From Ilumatobacteraceae bacterium (GTDB taxonomy: Bacteria > Actinomycetota > Acidimicrobiia > Acidimicrobiales > Ilumatobacteraceae): a stretch of DNA of 34,386 bases. The DNA lies in assembly GCA_022843125.1 (NCBI GenBank), contig JALHOG010000058.1:1-34386 (forward strand), written 5' to 3'. Below are positions 6,645 to 14,343 of this stretch, one piece after another (within the stretch, counting starts at the first letter, position 1; each line of letters begins with the position of its first letter). Below the pieces are notes generated by a model, which searched no databases, was not told the DNA's origin, and saw only the letters and a program-made list of their open reading frames with translations. Made by a program: the position numbers and the translations under genes.

Positions 6645-7050
6645 GGGCCGGGTGGCGCGACTCCTCCGCCAGGTGAGCGAACGGACAGCACGGCTGGGCG
6701 AAGCGGCCGCGACACCGCCGGACGAGCGCGAATCGCTCTGGCTCGATGGCGTCAAGTACCTGTTCGTCACGACCATCGAAGGCTGCGTCGACATCGCCCA
6801 GCACATCGCGTCGTCCGAACGCTGGGCTCCACCCGACTCGAACGCGGCTGCGGTGCGTGCACTCGGCGGGCAACGAGTGATCGACGCCGAGCTGGCCTCC
6901 GCGCTCGCACGAGCCGTCGGGTTCCGGAACGTGCTCGTCCATCAATATGCGGCCGTCGACGACACCATCGTCATCGCTGCGCTCGACCGTCTCGCCGAGT
7001 TCGACCGCTTCGTGAGCGAGGTCAGCGCCTGGCTCATCGCCCACCGTTGA
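6634..7050 (+). CDS. hepT: HepT-like ribonuclease toxin (DUF86/HEPN family)
   Basis: A 138-residue all-helical HEPN protein with the RNase motif R-x4-H-x-Y as Arg98, His103 and Tyr105 (RNVLVHQY). HepT toxins cleave RNA, and the motif tyrosine is the residue modified by MntA. The 11-nt overlap with mntA upstream indicates coupled translation. An FRNVLVHQY-type segment at this position is standard for the family. The arrangement is antitoxin first, toxin second. The gene ends 60 nt before the ECF sigma gene. Confidence 0.88.
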   Translation: MVDEGRVARLLRQVSERTARLGEAAATPPDERESLWLDGVKYLFVTTIEGCVDIAQHIASSERWAPPDSNAAAVRALGGQRVIDAELASALARAVGFRNVLVHQYAAVDDTIVIAALDRLAEFDRFVSEVSAWLIAHR

Positions 7051-7110
7051 CCTGGCCACCCAACCATCCGGTGGTGCGACGGGTGTCAGGGCTGGGATGA
7101 GTGGAGTCGG

Positions 7111-7578
7111 ATGAGTTCGATCGACGACCTGTTCGCCGCGGAGTACGAGCGACTGGTGCGGTCGCTCGCCGTCGCGTTCGATCCGATCGACGCGGCCGAC
7201 GCTGTGCAGGAGGCGTTCGTGCAGGCCGACCGCAGGTGGCCCGAGCTCGCCGGGTACGACGACCCGGCCGGTTGGGTGCGACGCGTCGCGCTGCACCGGC
7301 TGCTCAACGGTGAGCGCAACCGCCGGCGCCGTGAGGAGATCCTGCGCACCATCCGCCCGGTCGCCGACGCCGACCTCACTGCCGACCTGCTCGACCTGCG
7401 GCGTGCCGTCGCCGCGCTCCCCGACAGGATGCGCGCCACCGTCTGCCTGCACTACCTCGCCGACCTCAGCGTGGCCGAGGTCGCTGCGGCGCTCGCGGTC
7501 ACCGAGGGCACGGTGAAGTCGAACCTGCACGACGCCCGAACGCGCTTGCGTCAGTTCCTGGAGGTCTCCGATGTTTGA
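7111..7578 (+). CDS. ECF-type RNA polymerase sigma factor
   Basis: A 155-residue sigma-70 family protein with region 2 (DLFAAEYERLVRSLAVAF to ADAVQEAFVQADRRW, about 6-43) and region 4 (ALPDRMRATVCLHYLADLSVAEVAAALAVTEGTVKSNLHDAR, about 102-143, a helix-turn-helix). The region 2 motif DAVQEAFV and the region 4 motif GTVKSNLHDARTRL are diagnostic. GGAG at 7103-7106 precedes ATG 7111, so this gene uses a leader, unlike many neighbours. Its end overlaps the next gene by 8 nt, and that gene encodes a membrane-anchored extracytoplasmic protein. This is the usual sigma/anti-sigma layout. Target promoters are unknown. Confidence 0.9.
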   Translation: MSSIDDLFAAEYERLVRSLAVAFDPIDAADAVQEAFVQADRRWPELAGYDDPAGWVRRVALHRLLNGERNRRRREEILRTIRPVADADLTADLLDLRRAVAALPDRMRATVCLHYLADLSVAEVAAALAVTEGTVKSNLHDARTRLRQFLEVSDV

Positions 7579-9559
7579 CCCGCTCGCGAACGCGCTGGCC
7601 CGGCTGGCTCCCGACGTCGACCCGACCGCCAGCCGTGAGGTGTTCGAGCGAGCTCGCGACGCCGGCGCCGGCGGTGAGCCGTCGCCAACCCGCGACCGGT
7701 GGATGCTGGCCGCGGCGTGTGTCCTGCTGCTCGTCGCCGGGGTGGCCGGCATCTGGGTGCTCGCGGGCGGCGGCGGCGACGACCGCGCCCCCGCCGCACC
7801 GCCCGCCGACGGGACGACCGAACCGACCACTGCTGACTCCGCCCCACCGCGTGGTGACGGCACGGAGTTCCGGCTGATCGCGATGGAGCCCGTCGGCGAC
7901 TTCGACCGACGCGGCATCGATGTCGCCGACACCCGTGCCGAGCTCGACGAGCTGCTCGCCGGCTACCGCGAAAGCTTCGACCGTTACGCCGGCGACGTCG
8001 ACCCCCGCAGCGAGGTCGCGGTGGTGATCGAGCGCCCCGACAACAGCTGCCCGGTCGAGTTCGATCGCTTCACCCCGGTCGGCGACGCGTGGCGCGTCGA
8101 GTGGTCCGAGAATCCAGCTGGTGCCTGCCCGGACATCGGCCTGGGCTGGGTCTACCTGCTCGCGGTCGATCGGAGCGCGCTCGACGGCGTCACCAGCATC
8201 GTGCTCCCCGCCGAACAACTCGGCTCGACCGAACTGCCCGAGCTGAGCGCTGCTGTGCCGGTCACGGCACCGCCGGAGGAGCCGGTCGTCGAGCGTCCGC
8301 CAGTCCCCGCGCCACAGGAGCTGGAGGCGCGGCTCGCTCGGTTCCCCATGCCGAACGAATTCGACCCCGAGGGTCTCGCCGCATTGATCGCCGCCCACGG
8401 TCGTGGCGAGGACTGGACCGGGACCGTGAGCGGCGTGCTGTTCCACGCCGTGAACGCGGGCGAGTGGTGGCTGTGCTTCGAGATCCTCGAGTCGTTCCCC
8501 GAGCAGTGCGGCACCGGCCTCCGTCTCCTCGACGCACCGGCGCTGTACCTCGCGCAGCCGGGGCTGTTCGACGAGCAGAGATCCGAGGACACGGGCCCCG
8601 TGGCCGTGGTCATCAGCCGGGGTTCGCATGCGGTTGTCGGCACGTGGTTCGACGACGCAGCCATCTTCGTCGAGCACGGAACGCAGTCGCCGACCACGAT
8701 CGAGCCGACCACGGCGCCGACCACGGCGCCGACCTCGGCGCCCGAGGCAACTTCCCCTTCGCCGCAGGTACTGCACACCGGCCTCTGGCCCTCAGGTCCT
8801 CGCGATCGGACGATCGAGGTTGCGCTCAGTGGTGCGGAATTCGAGTCGATGTGGGCCCGGTGGGTCGACCCCGCCGAGCCACGACCAGGCGTCGATCTCG
8901 ACCGCTTCGTGGTCGTCGCGTTCGAGACCGGTGGCGGTCCGTGCCCGCAACGGTTCGATCACCTCCAGCAATCGGGCCCGGTCTGGACACCGATGGTGGT
9001 CGAGGATCAGGAGGGCCGCGACGATTGTGCGGCCGAGATCGCCCTCAGCTGGGTCAACGTCGTCCAGATCGAGCGATCCGTGCTGGGTCGCTCGGCGACG
9101 GTCTCGCACCCATCGGGCCGGAGTGGAGTGCAGCTCGACGAACTGGACAGGCCACCGGGCCGTCGCAACGATGTCCCCGTCGTCGCGGAAGCGGTGGCTC
9201 CGCTCGGGACGATCGTCGCGGCGCAGGATCAGGCGACCTACACCGCGATGTGGGAGCAGCTCGGCCCGACCGGCCAGCCGCCGCGCATCGACTTCGACAG
9301 CCACATCGCGGTCGCGTTCGTGATCCCCGACGACGCGTGCCCACCGGTGTTCACAGGCTTCGGTTTCACGCTCAGCGACCCGCCGCTGTGGATGCCGCGG
9401 TTCGTCGAGACGGAGACCGTCTGCCGCCTTCCATTGATCTCACGGCTGTTCGTCATCGCCGTCGACCGATCGACGCTCGGCACCGGTGTCACGTTCCTGT
9501 TGCCGGCCGACGACACGTACGGCTTCCCCGAGCAGCGCTACGAGGTCCGGCTCACCTGA
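7571..9559 (+). CDS. Membrane-anchored partner of the ECF sigma factor with three repeated modules
   Basis: The 662-residue product has a ~40-residue cytoplasmic N-terminus, one membrane helix (about 45-66), and a long extracytoplasmic part. Three related ~95-residue modules occur at about 120-215, 418-512 and 553-645. Each has an acidic start, a hydrophobic strand (AVVIER, VVVAFE, VAFVIP) just before its first Cys, and a second Cys followed by an LxWV/RLFV strand and the pattern (I/V)(D/E)RS. The Cys pairs are 160/186, 458/486 and 590/618. A separate ~120-residue region (250-370) has Cys302 and Cys313, and a TTAPTTAPTSAPEA linker joins it to module 2. The short N-terminus does not show a clear zinc anti-sigma motif, so the anti-sigma role is inferred from the 8-nt overlap with the sigma gene. 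Confidence 0.75.
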   Translation: MFDPLANALARLAPDVDPTASREVFERARDAGAGGEPSPTRDRWMLAAACVLLLVAGVAGIWVLAGGGGDDRAPAAPPADGTTEPTTADSAPPRGDGTEFRLIAMEPVGDFDRRGIDVADTRAELDELLAGYRESFDRYAGDVDPRSEVAVVIERPDNSCPVEFDRFTPVGDAWRVEWSENPAGACPDIGLGWVYLLAVDRSALDGVTSIVLPAEQLGSTELPELSAAVPVTAPPEEPVVERPPVPAPQELEARLARFPMPNEFDPEGLAALIAAHGRGEDWTGTVSGVLFHAVNAGEWWLCFEILESFPEQCGTGLRLLDAPALYLAQPGLFDEQRSEDTGPVAVVISRGSHAVVGTWFDDAAIFVEHGTQSPTTIEPTTAPTTAPTSAPEATSPSPQVLHTGLWPSGPRDRTIEVALSGAEFESMWARWVDPAEPRPGVDLDRFVVVAFETGGGPCPQRFDHLQQSGPVWTPMVVEDQEGRDDCAAEIALSWVNVVQIERSVLGRSATVSHPSGRSGVQLDELDRPPGRRNDVPVVAEAVAPLGTIVAAQDQATYTAMWEQLGPTGQPPRIDFDSHIAVAFVIPDDACPPVFTGFGFTLSDPPLWMPRFVETETVCRLPLISRLFVIAVDRSTLGTGVTFLLPADDTYGFPEQRYEVRLT

Positions 9560-9618
9560 ACCCGTTCTGGTCACCGTTCTGCGGGGGTGTCACCGCGGTT
9601 TGGTGACCGGAACGGGTT
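9559..9618. repeat. Dispersed palindromic repeat, copy 2
   Basis: Arms at 9559-9584 and 9593-9618 surround an 8-nt spacer, the same spacer length as copy 1. The outer 17 positions pair with one mismatch; the inner part has diverged. It begins at the last base of the upstream stop codon and sits between convergent genes, where it could also act as a terminator. Confidence 0.85.
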
Positions 9619-9627
9619 TGCCGGGCG

Positions 9628-10221
9628 TCAGCGGACGGTGGGGTCGGTCCATTTGCTGGGGGACTCGGGGGCGTCGCTCGTCGCGATGGCGATCGCGTCG
9701 GTGACGGTGGTGGCGCGCTGGGCCATGGCCCGGTGGGCGGGCTTGATCAGGCCGGCACCGACCGCTCCGTCGAAGAACGCGAACAGCGACGCGTAGTACC
9801 GCGCTCCCTGCACCTCGACGTCGAGGAACGCGACCGGCTTGCGGATGATGCCGATCTGGTTCCAGGTGAGGATCTCCATCACCTCGTCGAGCGTGCCGAA
9901 GCCGCCGGGCAGGACGACGAATCCGTCGGAGGCGTCGCACATCGCCTGCTTGCGGGTGTGCATCGAGTCGGTGACCACCAGCTCGGTCAGGCCGACGTGG
10001 GCGACCTCGCGATCCTTCAGCGCCTGCGGGATGAACCCGATCACGCGCCCGCCGGCCCCGAGCGCGGCGTCGGCGACCGTGCCCATCAGGCCGACCCGCC
10101 CGCCGCCGTAGACGAGCGTGTGACCGGCGGCCGCGATCGCCACGCCCAACTCGTGCGCCACCGACGTCAGCACCGGATCGTCACCGGGATTGGCACCGCA
10201 GAACACGCACACGCTCGACAT
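9628..10221 (-). CDS. LOG-family protein, putative nucleoside 5'-monophosphate phosphoribohydrolase
   Basis: A 197-residue Rossmann-fold protein with the LOG hallmarks SMHTRKQAM (about 86-94) and PGGFGTLDEVMEILTW (about 105-120). The N-terminus VCVFCGANPG and LVYGGGRVGLMG complete the nucleotide-binding fold. Members cleave the ribose-base bond of nucleoside monophosphates and include cytokinin-activating enzymes. Whether this one makes cytokinin-like molecules or simply recycles nucleotides is unknown. The start is ATG 10221, 7 nt from a CACGAT box. It is divergent from the acyl-CoA dehydrogenase gene. Confidence 0.9.
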   Translation of the reverse strand: MSSVCVFCGANPGDDPVLTSVAHELGVAIAAAGHTLVYGGGRVGLMGTVADAALGAGGRVIGFIPQALKDREVAHVGLTELVVTDSMHTRKQAMCDASDGFVVLPGGFGTLDEVMEILTWNQIGIIRKPVAFLDVEVQGARYYASLFAFFDGAVGAGLIKPAHRAMAQRATTVTDAIAIATSDAPESPSKWTDPTVR

Positions 10222-10228
10222 GGGTCAC

Positions 10229-10234
10229 ATCGTG
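10229..10234 (-). promoter_or_regulatory. Leaderless-type -10 box (CACGAT) for the LOG gene
   Basis: The reverse complement reads CACGAT, 7 nt before ATG 10221. It is paired with a divergent TAATAT box on the other strand at 10275-10280. Confidence 0.45.
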
Positions 10235-10274
10235 CCAGCCGCGCCCGACCCGGGGGGTGGCAGTTACCGCCCAG

Positions 10275-10280
10275 TAATAT
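10275..10280 (+). promoter_or_regulatory. Leaderless-type -10 box (TAATAT) for the acyl-CoA dehydrogenase
   Basis: TAATAT ends 7 nt before ATG 10288. It is the closest in the window to the canonical TATAAT hexamer. Confidence 0.55.
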
Positions 10281-10287
10281 CGCATGC

Positions 10288-11892
10288 ATGACGACGCCGG
10301 ATCTGCAGGCGGCCGCGGCCGCGATCGAGTTGGCCGAGCAGGCGATCGGGAAGGCGATCGCCCGCCTGACCGAGCTGGGCGGCCCCGACGCCCAGCAGGT
10401 GCTCGCCTACGACCTGGCCCACGCGGGCGCCGGGGTTGCGACGGCGAAGTCGATGCTCCAGTACGGCGCCCTCGGCGACGCCGAGGCTCGGCTCACGTGC
10501 GGGTTCGCGGCCGATGTGATCCACGACCTGGCGACCAAGCTGATCGGTCGCGAGGAACTGTGGGGCGTCGAACTGTCGACGCTCTCCCCCACCAACGCGT
10601 TCGTCACCGGCCACCGCGACCCCGAATACGTCGCATCCCTCGCCACCACGCAGGGTCCGCGCCACCTGTCGGGCGAGATGGAGATGGTCCAGGACACGTT
10701 CCGCGCGTTCGCCGCCGACGTGATCGCCCCGCACGCCGAGCACGTCCACCGCACCAACGGCGACGTGCCCGAGGAGATCATCACCGGCCTCGCCGAGCTC
10801 GGTGCGTTCGGCCTCAGTGTGCCGGCCGACTACGGCGGCTTCAGCGAGGGCGGCGCCGACGAGTACCTGGCGATGGTGATCGCCACCGAGGAGCTGTCAC
10901 GCGCCAGCCTCGGCATCGGCGGCTCGCTGATCACCCGCCCCGAGATCCTCACCCGCGCCCTCGTGAAGGGCGGCACCGAGGCGCAGAAGCTCCACTGGCT
11001 CCCGAAGCTCGCGACGGCCGAGGTGATGCCCGCTGTCGCCGTGACCGAGCCCGACTACGGCTCCGACGTGGCCGGCATCAAGGTCACCGCCACCCCGGCC
11101 GACGGCCCCGACGGCGCGCCCGGGTACGTGATCAACGGCGTCAAGACGTGGTGCACGTTTGGTGCCCGTGCCGACGCGCTCGCACTGCTCGCCCGGACCG
11201 ATCCCGACCGCACCAAGGGGCATCGCGGCCTCAGCCTGTTCGTCGTGCCGAAGGAGCGCGGCGACGGCCACGGGTTCGTGCTCACCCAGGAACCCGTCGG
11301 CGACCGCATCGGCAGGATGGAGGGCCGCCCGATCGACACGATCGGCTACCGCGGCATGCACTCCTACGAGGTGGCCCTCGAGGACTGGTGGGTGTCGGAG
11401 GACAACCTCGTCGGCGGGGCCGATGGCCTCGGCAAGGGCTTCTATCTCCAGATGGCGGGTTTCGAGAACGGGCGCCTCCAGACGGCGGCCCGCGCGATCG
11501 GCGTGATGCAGGCCGCCTACGAGGCGGCGCTCGACTACGCCGAGAACCGCAAGGTGTTCGACGCGAACATCATCGAGTACCAGCTCACGCGCGCCAAGCT
11601 CGGCCGGATGGCGATGCTGATCCAGGCCAGCCGCCAGTTCTCGTACCAGGTCGCCCGCATGATGGGCGAGGGCCAGGGTCAGATGGAAGCGAGCATGATC
11701 AAGGCCTACGTGTGCAAGGCCGCCGAGTGGGTCACCCGCGAGGCCCTCCAGATCCACGGCGGCATGGGCTACGCCGAGGAGTACACGGTGAGCCGCCTGT
11801 TCGTCGACGCCCGTGTGCTGTCGATCTTCGAAGGCGCCGACGAGACCCTCTGCCTCAAGGTGATCGCCCGCCGCCTCACCACCGGCAACTGA
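10288..11892 (+). CDS. Acyl-CoA dehydrogenase with N-terminal helical extension
   Basis: A FAD enzyme that oxidises an acyl-CoA to the 2,3-enoyl-CoA. The 534-residue protein has a standard dehydrogenase core from about residue 132 (EMEMVQDTFRAFAADVIAPHA), with AVTEPDYGSDVAGIKVTA and the C-terminal signature ALQIHGGMGYAEEYTVSRLF followed by FEGADETLCLKVIARRL, which holds the likely catalytic Glu. The first ~130 residues are an added Ala-rich helical domain not found in short-chain enzymes of about 380 residues. Substrate cannot be assigned. Start choice: ATG 10288, 7 nt after TAATAT; ATG 10284 is out of frame. Confidence 0.9.
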   Translation: MTTPDLQAAAAAIELAEQAIGKAIARLTELGGPDAQQVLAYDLAHAGAGVATAKSMLQYGALGDAEARLTCGFAADVIHDLATKLIGREELWGVELSTLSPTNAFVTGHRDPEYVASLATTQGPRHLSGEMEMVQDTFRAFAADVIAPHAEHVHRTNGDVPEEIITGLAELGAFGLSVPADYGGFSEGGADEYLAMVIATEELSRASLGIGGSLITRPEILTRALVKGGTEAQKLHWLPKLATAEVMPAVAVTEPDYGSDVAGIKVTATPADGPDGAPGYVINGVKTWCTFGARADALALLARTDPDRTKGHRGLSLFVVPKERGDGHGFVLTQEPVGDRIGRMEGRPIDTIGYRGMHSYEVALEDWWVSEDNLVGGADGLGKGFYLQMAGFENGRLQTAARAIGVMQAAYEAALDYAENRKVFDANIIEYQLTRAKLGRMAMLIQASRQFSYQVARMMGEGQGQMEASMIKAYVCKAAEWVTREALQIHGGMGYAEEYTVSRLFVDARVLSIFEGADETLCLKVIARRLTTGN

Positions 11893-11898
11893 ACCGGG

Positions 11899-12609
11899 TC
11901 AGGCGAACCAGTCGAGGAGTTCGCCGAGCTGGCGAATGCGGTCGAAATCGGCGCCGACGTGATCGTCGTGCGGGTCGACCAGCACGGGGTGCAGGCCGGC
12001 GGCGCGGGCGCCGCCCACATCCATCTTGACGGAGTCGCCGATGTAGGCGATGCGTGACCGGTCGTACTCGTCGAAGTGCGGGAGTGCGTGGTCGAAGATG
12101 CGCGGGTCGGGCTTGGCGACGCCGACAATGTGGCTGTCGACGATGCAGCGCATCACCGCGGTGATCGCCTCGGCCCCGACGTGTTCGGCCTCTGCGACGC
12201 GACACACGGCACTCATCAGCAACGTGTGCTCGATCTGACCCGCAGCGTTGCTGACCACACCCATCGGCACGCCCTGCTCGGCGAGCGCCACGAGCGCCAC
12301 GACGCTCTCGGGGATCGGCCACCGCCAGAGGTGCGCGTTGCGCGTGTGCTCGAGGACCTCGGCGGCATGCTCGACCAGGTGCTCGTCGACGCCGACCGCC
12401 TCGACGTACGCGACGTTGTACTCGTGCCAGTCGGTCTCCCCGGCGTCGACCATCGACTTGACCGCCATCGCGGCGTAGTGGGCCCGACGGTGGGCGCTGA
12501 TCGAGGCGTCACCGCCGTACGGCGCCAGCAACGGCCCGAGCACCGTCGGGTCGGGGAGCACCAGCACCCCGCCCGCATCGAACAGCACCGCATCGAATCG
12601 AGATCCCAC
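11899..12609 (-). CDS. HAD-superfamily hydrolase
   Basis: A 236-residue phosphatase-like protein. Motif I is LFDAGGVLV with nucleophile Asp11, motif II VVSNAAG with Ser120, motif III VAKPDPRIF with Lys166, and motif IV YIGDSVKMDVGGARAAG with Asp192 and Asp197. The second Asp of the usual DxD in motif I is Gly (DAG), as in the DxGGV group of HAD proteins, which may alter or reduce phosphatase activity. A helical cap lies between motifs I and II. Start is GTG 12609, preceded at 8 nt by TAGCGT. The open frame extends upstream into the antisense of the next gene and is not coding there. It is convergent with the acyl-CoA dehydrogenase gene, 6 nt away. Confidence 0.85.
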   Translation of the reverse strand: MGSRFDAVLFDAGGVLVLPDPTVLGPLLAPYGGDASISAHRRAHYAAMAVKSMVDAGETDWHEYNVAYVEAVGVDEHLVEHAAEVLEHTRNAHLWRWPIPESVVALVALAEQGVPMGVVSNAAGQIEHTLLMSAVCRVAEAEHVGAEAITAVMRCIVDSHIVGVAKPDPRIFDHALPHFDEYDRSRIAYIGDSVKMDVGGARAAGLHPVLVDPHDDHVGADFDRIRQLGELLDWFA

Positions 12610-12617
12610 GAACGGCG

Positions 12618-12623
12618 ACGCTA
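12618..12623 (-). promoter_or_regulatory. Leaderless-type -10 box (TAGCGT) for the HAD gene
   Basis: The reverse complement reads TAGCGT, 8 nt before GTG 12609. A divergent TACGTT box on the plus strand lies only 17 nt away, so the two promoters are packed into 44 bp. Confidence 0.5.
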
Positions 12624-12640
12624 TCGAGCGTGCGAGCGGG

Positions 12641-12646
12641 TACGTT
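12641..12646 (+). promoter_or_regulatory. Leaderless-type -10 box (TACGTT) for the 94-residue protein
   Basis: TACGTT ends 7 nt before GTG 12654. The same hexamer occurs with nearly the same flanks before the reductase at 25752. Confidence 0.5.
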
Positions 12647-12653
12647 CGGCGCC

Positions 12654-12938
12654 GTGGGAGTCTGGAACTGGGTGTTCGGCAAGCATCCGCCGCGGCCACC
12701 GGATCCGAACCGGACCGCAGAAGCCGCGTGGTTGCCGATGTGGCAGGCTCAACTCGTCCTGCACGAACTGTGGGAGCACGAGATCCCTGCGGTGATGAGC
12801 GAGGACTTCACCTCTCACCTCCGCTTCGGCGCCCGCGAGCCGATGGCGCGCATTTTCGTGATGGAAACCCGCCTGGCCCAAGCCACCAAGGTGATCGAAG
12901 AGGTCACCGGCTACCCGCCGGCGCACCAGGGGCACTGA
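12654..12938 (+). CDS. Small conserved-looking hypothetical protein
   Basis: The product has 94 residues. It starts VGVWNWVFGKHPPRPPDPNRT and ends PAHQGH. The sequence is soluble, with Trp-rich N-terminus and amphipathic helices (AQLVLHELWEHEIPAVMSED, ARIFVMETRLAQATKVIEEVTG). I do not recognise a family. The start GTG 12654 was chosen for its position 7 nt after TACGTT; an in-frame GTG at 12630 lies before the box. It is divergent from the HAD gene and convergent with the eIF2B-like gene. Confidence 0.7.
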   Translation: MGVWNWVFGKHPPRPPDPNRTAEAAWLPMWQAQLVLHELWEHEIPAVMSEDFTSHLRFGAREPMARIFVMETRLAQATKVIEEVTGYPPAHQGH

Positions 12939-12959
12939 CCCGTTCGGGCGCAGCGTCAG
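12935..12959. terminator. Weak hairpin between convergent genes
   Basis: CTGAC (12935-12939) can pair with GTCAG (12955-12959), with an inner CCCG-TT-CGGG hairpin. It sits between two convergent stop codons. There is no T tract. Confidence 0.25.
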
Positions 12960-13756
12960 ATCGCGCTGGTGCGCAGGAGTTCGGGGACGAATCGGCACTC
13001 CGGACGCAGCCCGGTTGCGACGTCGTCGGTCAACCCGTCGGCACTGGCCACATGGGTGACGAGGCCGACCGGCAGGTCGTCGAGATCGAGGTCCCACGGG
13101 TCGCCGCACAGCACCCGCTCGGCGATCGCATCGACGTACTCGACGGGGAGACGGCGGCCGATGCCGAGCGTGAGCCACACCGGCACCCCGATCGATTTGG
13201 CCACGGCGGCGAGCACGTGCGAACCGACCGGAGCCAACACCCGACCGGGGCAGGCCGCCACACCGTCGATCATCACGAGGTCGGCGCCGGCGATCGCCCG
13301 CGCCATCGACTCGGCCGGCACCGGATCGCACTCGACGTCGGAGCGTTCCAGTCGCTGCAGGAACGACGACGCCTCGTGTCTACTGTCGACGCACCACACG
13401 CGGGCGTCGCCGCGCCGCATCAGCGCCGCGCCCGCTGTGGGCGGCCACCCGATCGTGACGACCGTCGCCTCGTCGGGGATCGCCGCAGCGATGATGCGAG
13501 GCGTCCGGTCGTCGGCCACCCGATCGGCGAGCTCCCACGCGGCGCGGCCGGCGTCGTCGGCGACGAGGATCTCCGCGCCCATCCACCACAGCGGGCCCGC
13601 CTCCGGGTGGCGCTCGACGATGCGGCGGCAGGCGATGACGAGATCGCGATGCTCACCCCGGAGCGACCCGAGCGCCGCAGCAGCCTCGCGGGTGAGCTCG
13701 GTCGGGTCGACGCCGCGAGCCCTGGCGACGTAGCGCAGGTGCTCGATGGGGTGCAT
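12956..13756 (-). CDS. eIF2B-like / MTR-1-P isomerase-fold protein
   Basis: A 266-residue protein with the architecture of the eIF2B alpha/beta/delta family: an N-terminal helical region (1-100), then a Rossmann-like half with VVTIGWPPTAGAALMRRG, VWCVDSR, the acidic active-region strand ADLVMIDGVAACPGRVL, and SHVLAAVAKSIGVPVWLTLG. Bacterial relatives include methylthioribose-1-phosphate isomerase and ribose-1,5-bisphosphate isomerase. This protein is shorter than MtnA (about 340) and lacks an obvious MtnA Cys/Asp catalytic pair in the usual context, so its reaction is unknown. The start is ATG 13756, 7 nt after TACGGT. It is divergent from the thioredoxin-like gene. Confidence 0.75.
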   Translation of the reverse strand: MHPIEHLRYVARARGVDPTELTREAAAALGSLRGEHRDLVIACRRIVERHPEAGPLWWMGAEILVADDAGRAAWELADRVADDRTPRIIAAAIPDEATVVTIGWPPTAGAALMRRGDARVWCVDSRHEASSFLQRLERSDVECDPVPAESMARAIAGADLVMIDGVAACPGRVLAPVGSHVLAAVAKSIGVPVWLTLGIGRRLPVEYVDAIAERVLCGDPWDLDLDDLPVGLVTHVASADGLTDDVATGLRPECRFVPELLRTSAI

Positions 13757-13763
13757 GCCGTGC

Positions 13764-13769
13764 ACCGTA
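13764..13769 (-). promoter_or_regulatory. Leaderless-type -10 box (TACGGT) for the eIF2B-like gene
   Basis: The reverse complement reads TACGGT, 7 nt before ATG 13756. Confidence 0.5.
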
Positions 13770-13839
13770 GGCGCCGATCCGCCCCCCTGCCAGTCCGGCC
13801 TCGACGACGTGAAGTTGGGGGGTGCCGCCCGGGCCTCGC

Positions 13840-13845
13840 TACGAT
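13840..13845 (+). promoter_or_regulatory. Leaderless-type -10 box (TACGAT) for the thioredoxin-like/hrpB/TSUP run
   Basis: TACGAT ends 8 nt before GTG 13854. It may drive three closely spaced genes. Confidence 0.5.
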
Positions 13846-13853
13846 CGCAAGCC

Positions 13854-14342
13854 GTGGCGACCAAACTGCCGTCCGATCTCTCGCTGACCCCCCTCGGGGC
13901 GGAGGCGCGCGACCTGAGTGCGTGGCTCACCACGTTCCACCTGGCGAGCGTCGTGCTCGATCCGTACACCAACGAGAGCTCCTGGGTACTGAAGACGGCC
14001 GTCCGAATCCTCGACGAGATGCGCGGCTCGCACGCCAGGGTGAACTTCATCGTCACCGCCGACGAGGCCGACACACGGCGCTTCCTCGGCCCGCTCGCCG
14101 ATCGGTTCCTCGTGTTCTGCGATCCCGAACGCACTGCGGTGAAGGCGATCGGGCTCGAGCGCCTGCCGGCGTTCGTGTTCATCCGGGTCGATGCCGAAGT
14201 GGTCGCCAAGGCCGAAGGCTGGGATCCGACGTCGTGGCGCGACGTGGCCCACGCGATCGCGGAGACCACCCGGTGGCGGGCGCCGCTCATCCCGGGCGCG
14301 GGCGATCCGAGCCCGTTCTCCGGCTCGCCGGCCGTCGGCTGA
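13854..14342 (+). CDS. Thioredoxin-fold protein without a CxxC motif
   Basis: A 162-residue protein with a thioredoxin-like pattern of strands and helices: SVVLDPYTNESSW and HARVNFIVTADEADTRRFL, then the cis-Pro segment ERLPAFVFIRVDAEVVAKAEGWD. That last stretch matches the cis-Pro region of thioredoxins, but there is no CxxC; the place of the redox motif reads NESSW. It is probably not an active thiol oxidoreductase. Function unknown. The gene is followed after 1 nt by hrpB, so co-transcription is likely. The start GTG 13854 is placed 8 nt from TACGAT. Confidence 0.75.
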   Translation: MATKLPSDLSLTPLGAEARDLSAWLTTFHLASVVLDPYTNESSWVLKTAVRILDEMRGSHARVNFIVTADEADTRRFLGPLADRFLVFCDPERTAVKAIGLERLPAFVFIRVDAEVVAKAEGWDPTSWRDVAHAIAETTRWRAPLIPGAGDPSPFSGSPAVG

Positions 14343-14343
14343 C

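Noticed and set aside
9733..10287. Extended N-terminus of the acyl-CoA dehydrogenase
   Set aside because: Overlaps the LOG gene in antisense and lacks family features; TAATAT and ATG 10288 define the start.
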